Below, in pieces: positions 45,947 through 55,848 of a DNA stretch of 64,000 bases. Source of the DNA: Buddleja alternifolia (taxonomy: Eukaryota; Streptophyta; Magnoliopsida; Lamiales; Scrophulariaceae); the NCBI GenBank assembly GCA_019426215.1, contig CM033394.1, positions 992,001-1,056,000 on the forward strand, read 5' to 3'. The first letter of the stretch is position 1, and every line of letters begins with the position of its first letter. Position numbers and translations under genes: made by a program. The notes under the pieces were generated by a model. That model worked only from the letters and a program-made list of their open reading frames with translations, did no database searches and was not told the origin of the DNA.

Positions 45947-47044
45947 TGTTTACACCATGAAATAATTTGGGCTTTCGAATTAAAGAGCCCAAATAGCCCA
46001 AACTGGGGAAACTCGAAAAAGAAGGAAATGGGTTTACAAATAGACCAGACAAGACCCATTAAATTCAGAAAATAGCGAAGACAGGGCTGAATTGACAAAA
46101 AGCCCAAGAATCGAATCTAAAACATAAAATGAATCCAAAAGCCTATAATCTGCATTCAAGAAAGACGCGCCAAGTTGAAGATATTTGAAAGAGCAGTTGA
46201 AGAAGCGGTTGAAGACAGTTCCCGAAGATAAGGAACGGGGGTTGAGAACGGTTCTGAAGACCCATATATACAGCCGCGCCAGACATAAAGAAGGACATCG
46301 CAAGATCACCAGACTTCTGCATTTTCGTTTTTTTAGGAGTAGTTCATAGCGTAATGTAGGAGTAGCTCTTAGCATAATTTAGGAGTAGCCGTAATGTAAT
46401 TTAGTATTAGACTCGAAGGAATTTGCCTTTTCAAGGCTTGTATTGGCATTCGATTGCCTGTAATTTTTACGAATGGAAGACTTTTATGGAGGTATAGATT
46501 ACATGCTTTCAGATTTCATTATTTGACAGTAATTTGTATCTTGACCTGAGTTTTCTATTCAATTTCATCGTTTTGAAAAAGAAAGGTTCTCACGTAGGTA
46601 TAAGACTATCTTGTGTCAGATTTAAGTATCAGAGAGATAGTTTTTACCTGGATTTGAATCTTATCTTTCACTGTATTATTGTATTCGAAGACAATAATCA
46701 ACATCTAAAGTAATACATTCGATCGAAAAATTCTCACGTAGGTATAAGATTATCTTGTGTCAGATTTAAGTATCAAGAGATAGTTTTTACCTGGACTTGA
46801 ATTTTTCCTTTATTGTATTATTGTGTCATTCGAAGACGATAATTATTTTCATCAATTGCGGTCCACTCGAAGAAGATGAAGAGAAGTTCGAATACATTTA
46901 ATTAGCGTTGAATTTAAGACTTGAACCACCAAATAGCGAATTGAACGCAGGGGTTGAAAGATAATCTCAAATTATAGATTATCGCGGGGCTTGGAACACG
47001 CAGTTGGATCCACCCTAATCTAGATTGTTTTTTTTTACGAAACA
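45947..47044 (+). repeat. 5' LTR of the non-autonomous element
   Basis: Begins TGTTTACACC and ends CGAAACA. Two internal copies of TCTCACGTAGGTATAAGA (near 46589 and 46731) mark a duplicated segment of about 140 bp within each LTR. A TATA-like CATATATACAGCC lies near 46262. Confidence 0.9.
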
Positions 47045-47067
47045 AGTTTTGGCGACCACAGTGGGAG

Positions 47068-47500
47068 TTGGTTCCTGTAAAATCAATTTTTCGAGATCAT
47101 TTAAGTCATTCTGCAAGGCCGATAATGACAGACGAGTTCACTCGTGATGACTGCACCGAGGATTTGGATATCCAGCCGGTGACGAAAAATAAAGTCAGAG
47201 CGGACAAAATGTATGAACAATTTGTTCGACTTATGAAACAAACTCTAGCAGGTGCTCGAGAAGATCAAAGGAGAGAATTCAATGATTAATATCAAGCATT
47301 GGCACAAGAGTCCGCCCGAATATTTACGGCAATCGTACAAGATATTGCGGTAAGTGCTCGAGATGGGCTGGCTTGAGAAGTTACTCGAGTGATTACAGAA
47401 TTGGGTGAAATCTGCAACCAAACTTGTGACGTTTTTTCGAATATGATAAACACGCAAGCAGTTTTGGGGCTCGAGCCTTTAATAAGTCAACATAATGTTT
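47068..47500 (+). pseudogene. Remnant of a gag-like frame in the non-autonomous element
   Basis: A frame with MTDEFTRDDCTEDLDIQP and KMYEQFVRLMKQTLAGARED runs to a TAA at 47287-47289, then continues recognisably past further stops (a stop at 47377) to about 47505. Charge pattern and position just inside the 5' LTR suggest the N-terminal part of a Gypsy gag. It is too short and broken to be functional. Confidence 0.5.
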
Positions 47501-47879
47501 CCTAGAAAAGTATCTCAGTTAGTGTCGACCAAACCTAGGATTCGAACTAGACACGTGAACTCGAACGAAATTCCTTTAGGTTGTCCTCGAGATACTCGAG
47601 TTTGAAATGTTCAATTCTAGGTTGGCCAAACTTAGAATTCTATACCCCTCGGGGAACAAAATTTTGTAAACCAACAAAATCCTGGGGGGCAACCAGAAGT
47701 AAATCAAATAAATACTTATCAAATGCCGACTTATCCGGGAGTTTCAAACACTCTTTTCCCTATGGGAAACCATGGGTTTGCGAACCCATCCAGGGGTCAA
47801 AGAATTCCCACATTCCCGAATAATATTCAAGTACCATATGCAGGGGGCAAGATGGGCCAACGAAATTTGCATGCTTGAG

Positions 47880-49045
47880 ATAAGGCACACTCGAAATACT
47901 ATGTGCTCGAAATGAGGCATAATCGAAACACCATGTGCTCAAAATGAGTATACTCGAAATATTACAATTTCAAAATATGATGTTCTCGAAAAAGATGGGC
48001 TCAAAAATAAGAGGACTCGAAAAACTATGATATCGAAATTTAGTGTACTCGAAATGCCATCTTGCTCGAAACTTGAGGTACTCGAAAGAAAGACATCGAA
48101 TATGGTCTTGCTCGAAAATGTCATGTTCGAGATCAAGCATATTCGAAATCAAGTGATGCTCGAGATCAAGTAAGGTTCGAAATCAAGCATGCTCGAGATC
48201 ATGCATGCTCGAAATCAAGTGATGCTCGAAATCAAGTGATGCTCGAGATCAAGTGATGCTCGAAATCAAGCATGCTCGAGATCAAGTGATGCTCGAAATC
48301 AAGCATGCTCGAAAGAGCCACCTTCAGAATTAAACATGCTCGAAATTAAACATAATGGGAGTCCATTCTCGAGTGCCATGCTCATGAGATAAGCATGTTC
48401 CCAATATTGTCAGCTTTACTTTGCAGATTCGTCATCTTTGAAAACATAGCATCTCCAACTCTCTCAATTCCTTTCTCTCTATTACAACAACTTCATATAT
48501 ATATATATATATATATATCAGACATATATATATCGAGTGCCATTCTGCCTTTTCGAAATTAAGGCTCATGTTCACCAAATATCAGACATTTTGATTTGTT
48601 TTTTAATTTCTAATAGATGGGTCATCAGTGGAGTGCTTATTAATTAACATGATTAACTATTTTAACTATTGTTTAAGTGTTCATGTGACCCCATATGGAA
48701 TTTTTTTTTTTCGAATGGCTGTGCTCGAGCACAAGTCTTCGAATTGGAATATATGTTCAAGGCCAGACAGTTTCGAGGATGTTCGAGGGGCCAGTTTGTA
48801 CAATCAACAGTTTCGATTAAATTCGAACAATGAACATTTTAGAGGGTGTTCATTGTTTCGACCTCAAAAGATTTTGATTAAGTTAAAGATACCTCGAGCA
48901 GACAGCTCGAGCAGGCAGTTGCTTGAGATAGTTGCTCGGGCAGGCAGTTGCTTGAGATAGTTGCTCGGGCAGGCAGTTGCTCAAACAATCAGCTCGAAGA
49001 GACAGCTCGAGATAGTTGCTGGAGCAAGCAGCTCGGGCAAGGCGT
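47880..49045 (+). repeat. Minisatellite interior rich in CTCGA
   Basis: At about 48125-48315 a 17 bp unit (GATGCTCGAAATCAAGT and variants with GAGATC or GCATG) is repeated about ten times. At 48895-49040 a second array of about 29 bp units contains GGCAGTTGCTTGAGATAGTT and GCTCGGGCAG. The TCGA core recurs irregularly through the whole stretch. A TA microsatellite lies at about 48496-48518. Confidence 0.8.
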
Positions 49046-49493
49046 ATTCTAATTAATTAAAAGGAGCAAACTCCTTGTTGTTCTGCGTGATAGAAACATC
49101 AAAGTTGGAGTTTTGACCTGTGACACGTGGCTGTGTTTAAGTTTTAATGATTCTCTGAGAAAATCTCGCAAAAGGAGCATTGAAAGCCCTTTTTGGTATA
49201 TAGCTGGAATCAAAAGCTAAATGGTTATGAAATTTTAGCCCCATTACAGCACCTGGAAAGCAATGAACACTTTGATTGGATTGGCTGAAGGGTTTATTAT
49301 ATCGTGTTTCTCGAGACGGGGAAGAATTCGAATCAGGCGACGAAGATGAAGGCTTCGAAAAGGGGGAAAAATTCGAGAAGTATAATCTTCGAGATGCTAC
49401 CTGAGAGAGAGAGAGAAGTCTTTAACTAAAACTAAAAAACGTATCTTTTAATACACATGAACTCGAAACGTTCATGTATATTAGGGGGGCATT

Positions 49494-50592
49494 TGTTTAC
49501 ACCATGAAATAATTTGGGCTTTCGAATTAAAGAGCCCAAATAGCCCAAACTGGGGAAACTCGAAAAAGAAGGAAATGGGTTTACAAATAGACCAGACAAG
49601 ACCCATTAAATTCAGAAAATAGCGAAGACAGGGCTGAATTGACAAAAAGCCCAAGAATCGAATCTAAAACATAAAATGAATCCAAAAGCCTATAATCTGC
49701 ATTCAAGAAAGACGCGCCAAGTTGAAGATATTTGAAAGAGCAGTTGAAGAAGCGGTTGAAGACGGTTCCCGAAGATAAGGAACGGGGGTTGAGAACGGTT
49801 CTGAAGACCCATATATACAGCCGCGCCAGACATAAAGAAGGACATCGCAAGATCACCAGACTTCTGCATTTTCGTTTTCTTAGGAGTAGTTCATAGCGTA
49901 ATGTAGGAGTAGCTCTTAGCATAATTTAGGAGTAGCCGTAATGTAATTTAGTATTAGACTCGAAGGAATTTGCCTTTTCAAGGCTTGTATTGGCATTCGA
50001 TTGCCTGTAATTTTTACGAATGAAAAACTTTTATGGAGGTATAGATTACATGCTTTCAGATTTCATTATTTGACAGTAATTTGTATCTTGACCTGAGTTT
50101 TCTATTCAATTTCATCGTTTTGAAAAAGAAAGGTTCTCACGTAGGTATAAGACTATCTTGTGTCAGATTTAAGTATCAGAGAGATAGTTTTTACCTGGAC
50201 TTGAATCTTATCTTTCACTGTATTATTGTATTCGAAGACAATAATCAACATCTAAAGTAATACATTCGATCGAAAAATTCTCACGTAGGTATAAGATTAT
50301 CTTGTGTCAGATTTAAGTATCAGAGAGATAGTTTTTACCTGGACTTGAATTTTTCCTTTATTGTATTATTGTGTCATTCGAAGACGATAATTATTTTCAT
50401 CAATTGCGGTCCACTCGAAGAAGATGAAGAGAAGTTCGAATACATTTAATTAGCGTTGAATTTAAGACTTGAACCACCAAATAGCGAATCGAACGCAGGG
50501 GTTGAAAGATAATCTCAAATTATAGGTTATCGCGGGGCTTGGAACACGCAGTTGGATACACCCTAATCTAGATTGTTTTTTTTTACGAAACA
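49494..50592 (+). repeat. 3' LTR of the non-autonomous element
   Basis: Nearly identical to 45947-47044, with substitutions such as CAGTTCC to CGGTTCC, GGATCC to GGATAC and one indel in ATCAAGAGATAG. Confidence 0.9.
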
Positions 50593-50597
50593 ACTAT

Positions 50598-51196
50598 ATA
50601 AGTATTATTTAAATCAAGAGATTTTCTTTAAACTACTTCAATTTATTTTATGAATATATAAGTGTTTCTTATTAGTATCAAAGATTAATCAAGTTTCTTT
50701 TATCTAGATTAAAAGTGTCATATACTCTTATTGAGTTATTTAGATTTCTACTTGCAACAATTCCATTATAATTTTCTTTATATTTACTTACTTTTATTAG
50801 TTATTATCATCGTCGTGCACATGAGATGATGAATCATGAATACATTACTCATATGTAATTCCCATGCATACGTGATGTAATACATTACTTTTAAACTTCA
50901 AATATGTTTGTATATAGCAAGTATCAGAAATGATGATGAAAGGGCCCAACAAATCTTTTTGGCTCTATATATATGCACTTCAAACCAATTTATCTACAAA
51001 ACACTTGTTAAGATTATTGAATTTGTGTCAAACCATTAATTTGCACTATCGATAGTATATGTATGTACATAAAATATAATCCAATTAGGTATTATTTGAG
51101 TTGAACTATGAATTACTAGACAATATATATTATGAGCATTTCATTTTACGATATGATCGCATTTGAGTATTACTCCCCTTGACTAAAACTCAAGTT
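50598..51196. other. AT-rich intergenic DNA, no gene seen
   Basis: No coding region or paired repeat was recognised between the retroelement and the SINE. It was continuous with 45622-45941 before the element inserted. Confidence 0.5.
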
Positions 51197-51411
51197 TTTT
51201 TTTTAAAAGGAACGGTTACATCATCATATTACATCAATTGCAAGAGAGTATCTATTACAAGGAAGCATTATCAACACAAATTCTATAATAAATTATTACA
51301 AGCTATCATATAGGTAGAGAAAGCAACCCACATATACTAGTGGGAGTCGAACCCACAACCTCTTGGTTATAGAGCTTCAACCTTGACCAACTAGGTCAGG
51401 CCTCATCGGCA
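51197..51411 (-). mobile_element. tRNA-derived SINE, copy 1
   Basis: Read on the minus strand it starts GCCGATGAGGCCTGACCTAG, with an A box in CTAGTTGGTCAAGG and a B box GGTTCGACTCC, followed by a tRNA-unrelated body (TAGATACTCTCTTGCAATTG) and an A-rich tail. A perfect 15 bp target duplication, ACTAAAACTCAAGTT, flanks it (51182-51196 and 51412-51426). It shares head, body and tail with the copy at 60572-60791. Confidence 0.88.
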
Positions 51412-51426
51412 ACTAAAACTCAAGTT

Positions 51427-51840
51427 GATCGGTGGCACAGAACTTTTCCCTATCGAAAATCTCATGCTATTATGGTCTTGGGTACTACATAAATAATATA
51501 GATCGTTGGATGAGATAATATCTAAAGTGAAAAATTAACCTCATCACCATGAATAATCTAACTGTTCACGATCTCTGTCGGGCAATACCCAAATGAATAG
51601 CATTTCATGAGCCACAAAATTAGTTCTTAGTCTGATATATAGACATATTGAAAAAGATATTTGGTTTTTCTTTTTCCCTCATTCAAATTAAATGTTGCTG
51701 CAAAGGATATTATTACATTATGACCAACACACTAATTGTTTCTTTACCTAAATAAAAAATGGAAAAGAATCAAATTCCTATTTAAATAACATATTTGGGT
51801 AATAATTAAATCATTCAACATTGAATAAAAGGTCATCAAA
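51427..51840 (+). promoter_or_regulatory. Upstream region of the PMEI-like gene
   Basis: AT-rich DNA leading to the start codon at 51841. A TTTAAATAA-type box near 51780-51788 could act as a TATA element, about 55 bp from the ATG. No other motif is firm. Confidence 0.35.
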
Positions 51841-52404
51841 ATGAGGGTTCACCTTAGCACTCCATTCTTGATAATTTTATTCATAGTAATAACATCTTCA
51901 GTCAACCCTAATGTTTTTACATTCGCAGCTGAATTTAAAGTGATTAGCAACATTTGCTCTAAGTCATCAAACCCTTCCTTATGTTTGGATCTTTTGAAAG
52001 GCCTAATTGGAAATCCTCATGCCAAGACAACCATTTCAACCCTAGCTATAAGACCAATCTCATCGGCCGAGACTCGTGCAAGAGAAACACACAAGATGAT
52101 CGTAATGATGGACAAAAAATTAATAGATCCTAGCTTTGAAGTACGAGACAGATACAGAAGGTGTTTGCTGAGGTATAATGATGTCATAAAATATCTCGAA
52201 GAAGGAAAGAGATACATGCGGAGAGGCAACTATAAACAACTCAAAAACTACGCAACGAGCGCCATGAATCGAGTTAGTTCTTGTGACAAAAACTTTGATA
52301 AACCACCACGAGAACCATTAACCCTAAAAGTTGCAAATAGAAAATTCAAAGATCTTTGTAGTATCATTGTAGCGATATGCAACAATGTGTCTAGTGGAAA
52401 GTGA
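51841..52404 (+). CDS. Plant invertase/pectin methylesterase inhibitor-like protein
   Basis: A single exon gives 187 residues. A hydrophobic signal peptide (about 5-30, ending near TFAAEF) is followed by the PMEI helical hairpin with two cysteines (ICSKSSNPSLC, 39 and 48). The four-helix-bundle part has C108 (RYRRCLLRY) and C148 (SSCDKNF), and two further cysteines lie near the C-terminus (173, 180). In the family the first two and the next two cysteines form disulphides. Such proteins act in the apoplast or vacuole, inhibiting pectin methylesterase or acid invertase; sequence alone does not say which. Divergence from the commonly seen motif (fewer conserved residues around YEDA-type positions) makes the target uncertain. 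No neighbours with a related role. Confidence 0.87.
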   Translation: MRVHLSTPFLIILFIVITSSVNPNVFTFAAEFKVISNICSKSSNPSLCLDLLKGLIGNPHAKTTISTLAIRPISSAETRARETHKMIVMMDKKLIDPSFEVRDRYRRCLLRYNDVIKYLEEGKRYMRRGNYKQLKNYATSAMNRVSSCDKNFDKPPREPLTLKVANRKFKDLCSIIVAICNNVSSGK

Positions 52405-54201
52405 GCATATATAATTGAGATAAGGTTATATTTTATTTCTGTTGTAATTTCTGAATTTATGATTTATGAAAAGGAAATCCTTTTATGAATGGGTTTTCAC
52501 CTTTGGGCCTATTTTTTTCTTTTTGTACGATAACCTTTGGGCCTATTGATTGTAACGTCTCGACTCAATTCATTAGGTTGGGCTAAGCCTTAGGTAATTA
52601 AGCTGAACCATAAAGCAAAATCAAGCCCAAAAGATATTAAATAGGGTCGGGCCAATGTCCAACACATATAAATTTAAAGATATAAACTCTTTAAGTTATT
52701 GAAAGAAGATTCTCTCAAAAATTCGATGGGTTGGTCATGAAATAATTAGGCTACATGCAATTCGAACAAACCCCCCCCCCCCCCCCAGTTTACCCTTTAG
52801 CAATTAGCACTACATACCCCTCCAAACTGATAAAAAAAAAAGGACTATATCCCCTAGAATTCAAATTTATAGCACTTTATTCCAAAATCAACGTTCATGC
52901 GGAATTTTGAATAAAATTTTAACCACGGGTCAGTCCTTATCTATTTGTATGGTCACGAAAATAATTTTATTATCTTCGGATTAAAATAATTTTTTTAAGG
53001 ATATTTTTCCTCATAAAATGTTAATTTCTGTCTTGGATCATGTTTTTCATGAACACATGAAGCCTTTTTTCAAATTCAGGTTCCACCTGATCGCTTTTAG
53101 CCCAATTTATATTATACAGCGTAGTTGATTTACATAATAGATGATAAACAATACTTATGACCTCACAAGTTCACAATGATTTGCATATGATTGAATATTC
53201 AGTAAAAAATTTGTATGAATATTATTTTTGTGGCAAAGTATTATATATTTAAATTTTTTAGGGGCATAGTCTCCTTTTTTATTTTGGAGGAGATATAGTA
53301 TTAAAAGATGAATTTTAGAGGTGGGGAAGAGCATTTTGCACAAATAATTACAACCATTATGGAGGGAGTGGGACTAATGAGTCCACTAATACAGTAGAAA
53401 ATTTCTTTTATTATTCATGCGTATTGTGATATGTCTTAAAATTTTAAACCCTAAATTAAGTAGAAGACCCATTATTAAAGGGCCAGCTCCGTAGTCCGTA
53501 CATGTTATATATGAGAGAAAATTCAGGGCTAAATTTATTTCATACTTTTGACATTCATTGTAATTTGTACCTCGTAATAATAAAATACTCTCTTTTTTCT
53601 TGTGGATGTAGGCAATTGTCGAATCACGTAAATTTCTTCTGTCGTATAATTTTTATGCTCTTCTTTCGTGATTTATCATAACAATCAAGATAGTATGGTG
53701 CAATTACAATTAAACAATCCCCAAAAATTATTTGTTCTCATCATGTGTTACGTGTACGACATTTTAAGAATTTTATCGCAACAATTTCTACGAATCATTT
53801 TGAAATCAATAACGCTTCTGCTTGGGTCAAAATTCCATCATTAAGTCGGCTCCTCTAGTCTTGCTTATTATGTGGTTGTGTATTTTCTGTCCCAAATTTT
53901 ACGTGTTTTTTGGGCATTCAACGAACATTTTAAGATTATATCATATTTAGTCCATATTGTTGGACTTTGAACACAAATGACCAGACAAATGTTATTAATA
54001 TTAATTTACTGATTTGATGAGGAAAACTGAAGTAAAAGACATGTGAGGACTTCCAAAAAGGCATTTGCAAATGAGTTTTTTTTTTAAAACAAATAATAGT
54101 TATTTCCCATCTTCGAATCCTTATATGCATGCCTTTGACATTATTTATTTGAGGTTTGATTGAGAGGGTTGTTTTGGAATTTGGCGGCTAAGGGTTGAAA
54201 A
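52405..54201. other. Gene-free AT-rich region with a possible old MITE
   Basis: Downstream of the PMEI-like gene. About 52745-53345 has a C run (52770-52786) and loosely inverted ends around ACTACATACCCCTCC and GGAGGAGATATAGTATT, which may be an old MITE. Nothing else is recognisable. Confidence 0.35.
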
Positions 54202-54486
54202 GGGATAATTGCATATCATACTCTTGTGAATTATGAAACTTGCACGCATTTTTTTGTGTTAAAAAAATAGCATAAAATAACCCTATGATTTTCAAAATCC
54301 TGCATGAACCACCAATTAGTGTTAAATCCGCATAAAGTAGCATTCACGCGCAGTGTATTTGAAGCAGAGTTGGGGGTTTCGTGCAGGGTTTTAAAAAATA
54401 TAGGGGCATTTCAGGCTATTTTTTTAATACAGAGAGAATGTGTGCAAATTTTGTGTCTCACATGGGGTATGATATGCAAATATCCC
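54202..54486. mobile_element. Mutator-like MITE (GGGATAATTGCAT family)
   Basis: The left end GGGATAATTGCATATCATAC and the right end GTATGATATGCAAATATCCC are near-perfect inverted repeats. GGTTGAAAA flanks it on both sides (54193-54201 and 54487-54495), a perfect 9 bp duplication. It is 285 bp, as is the relative in the CLP1 intron at 21635. Confidence 0.85.
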
Positions 54487-54759
54487 GGTTGAAAAATATC
54501 TTTCGATTGTGTTGTAATAAAAAGTTTTGGATTCTTTGGGATTCCTTTTCCTCCTCAGCGAAAGGGTGATAGAGAATCTTGTGCATTTCTTTTGTGTTCT
54601 TAAGTTTTTGCTACTTATATTTTTTTTTCTGACAAATCGAAATAAATAATCCCGTAACATTTACATGGTCAATTTTTTTCATAAGTCAATCGTGTAGATT
54701 AAATGCAAAATATTTGTTAAATTGTGAAACTAAATGTACAAAGATTGTGCAGTTCAGGT

Positions 54760-55090
54760 AAAATTAAAAGACGAACCAAACTACTCGATACTTGATTCGA
54801 TGTCGTTCAGTAAGAGCTTGTCTGAACTTGGTTTGTTAACAAATCAAACCAAACTTCAACAACCCTGTGTGTATTCTATAAGTTTGAAGCTCAGTTTGAA
54901 CTTTGATTCGATTAGTAAAAAAATAATAAAATATGTAAAAAAAATCAAATTATTCAAGCCCAACTCGATTAAACTTGTTTGAGTTCGGTTCGATTAATAA
55001 TCAAATCAAATTCAAACATAATTTTTGAAAATCAATAATAATTCATACGAATAATAATTTGTTCGACTCGACTCGTTTCTATTCGACTCG
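54760..55090. mobile_element. Degenerate hAT-like MITE of the 26405 family
   Basis: AAAGACGAACCAAACTACTCG, the TTGTTAACAAATCAAACC stretch and GAGTTCGGTTCGATTAATAA follow the order of 26405-26730. Terminal TAGGG motifs are lost and no duplication is readable. Confidence 0.5.
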
Positions 55091-55848
55091 TTTCCGTTCT
55101 TAAGTTCAAGTCAAGATTATTCAACACTCGGTTTCTCATATCTCACTCTTGCACGTCTCTTGTTTACCTCACCAAAAAAAGGAAAAAGGAGATGAAATGT
55201 TAGTCGAATAAAATAAACCAATTGTACGTTCCTTCCAAGAAATGAGGAAATAGGAGTATAATTCAAATACCGAATATATATGTACACACACATACATATA
55301 TTCTCTCAAGAGAAGTCTACCCCTGTCAACCCTTTTTAATCTGAGAGGCTTCTCTTGAGTATCAAGAATCCAATTACTTTCAACTTTTTCCCGTTAAATT
55401 CAAAGTCGGTTTTGCAATTATTATCCAAAAATCTCAACTGGGTTCTTCCGATTCGGCTTTTTTCTCATCTGGGCTATCATTAATCTACAAGATCTGATAT
55501 ATATAAAAATTAGGGTTTTGATTTGAATAACACCCTTTGAAAATCCATGGCGGTTGTTTTAAAATTTTAGGGATCTTGATTGTAAATCATAATTTTGATG
55601 TATCTTGTCTTAATTAACAAGGATCAAGATTGGCTTGTGAACATAGATTTTGTTCTCAGGCCATCATTAGTTTTGCCTATTGAGCAAAAAGTGTTCTATT
55701 TCTCTATCCCTAGAGATAGATGGGATAAGGAGTTTTACCAATTACAGGGTGGATAAAAAATTAAAAAAATTTCTGTCAAAAATCAGATTTTTTTTTTCTT
55801 TTGAGGGTTTTGGTGATAAAATTTTGGGATTTTTAAGGATTTCAGAAG
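55091..55848 (+). promoter_or_regulatory. Upstream and leader region of the carrier gene
   Basis: Includes a pyrimidine-rich part and a probable leader from about 55400 to the ATG at 55849. A GT-AG leader intron cannot be excluded, since ATGs occur in the stretch. No TATA box could be fixed. Confidence 0.35.

Larger units (their letters stand above)
45947..50592 (+). mobile_element. Non-autonomous LTR retroelement, 4.6 kb
   Basis: LTRs 45947-47044 and 49494-50592 enclose a 2.4 kb interior without protease, RT or integrase. The target duplication ACTAT is perfect (45942-45946 and 50593-50597). The interior starts AGTTTTGGCGACCACAGTGG, a primer-site region like that of Tat/Ogre-type Gypsy elements, and TTAGGGGGGCAT precedes the 3' LTR as purine tract. 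The LTRs differ at about ten positions by eye over 1.1 kb, so it is young. It must have been moved by enzymes of another element (a LARD-type structure). Confidence 0.9.

Noticed and set aside
46034..46375. 113-codon minus-strand frame, repeated at 49581-49922
   Set aside because: It occurs twice because it is in both LTRs; composition is non-coding and the retroelement reads on the other strand.
48100..48340. Possible CRISPR-like regular repeat array
   Set aside because: Units are contiguous 17 bp minisatellite copies without unique spacers, inside a plant retroelement.
51340..51411. A tRNA gene
   Set aside because: Boxes A and B are present but no cloverleaf with matching acceptor stem can be folded; it is the head of a SINE with target duplications.
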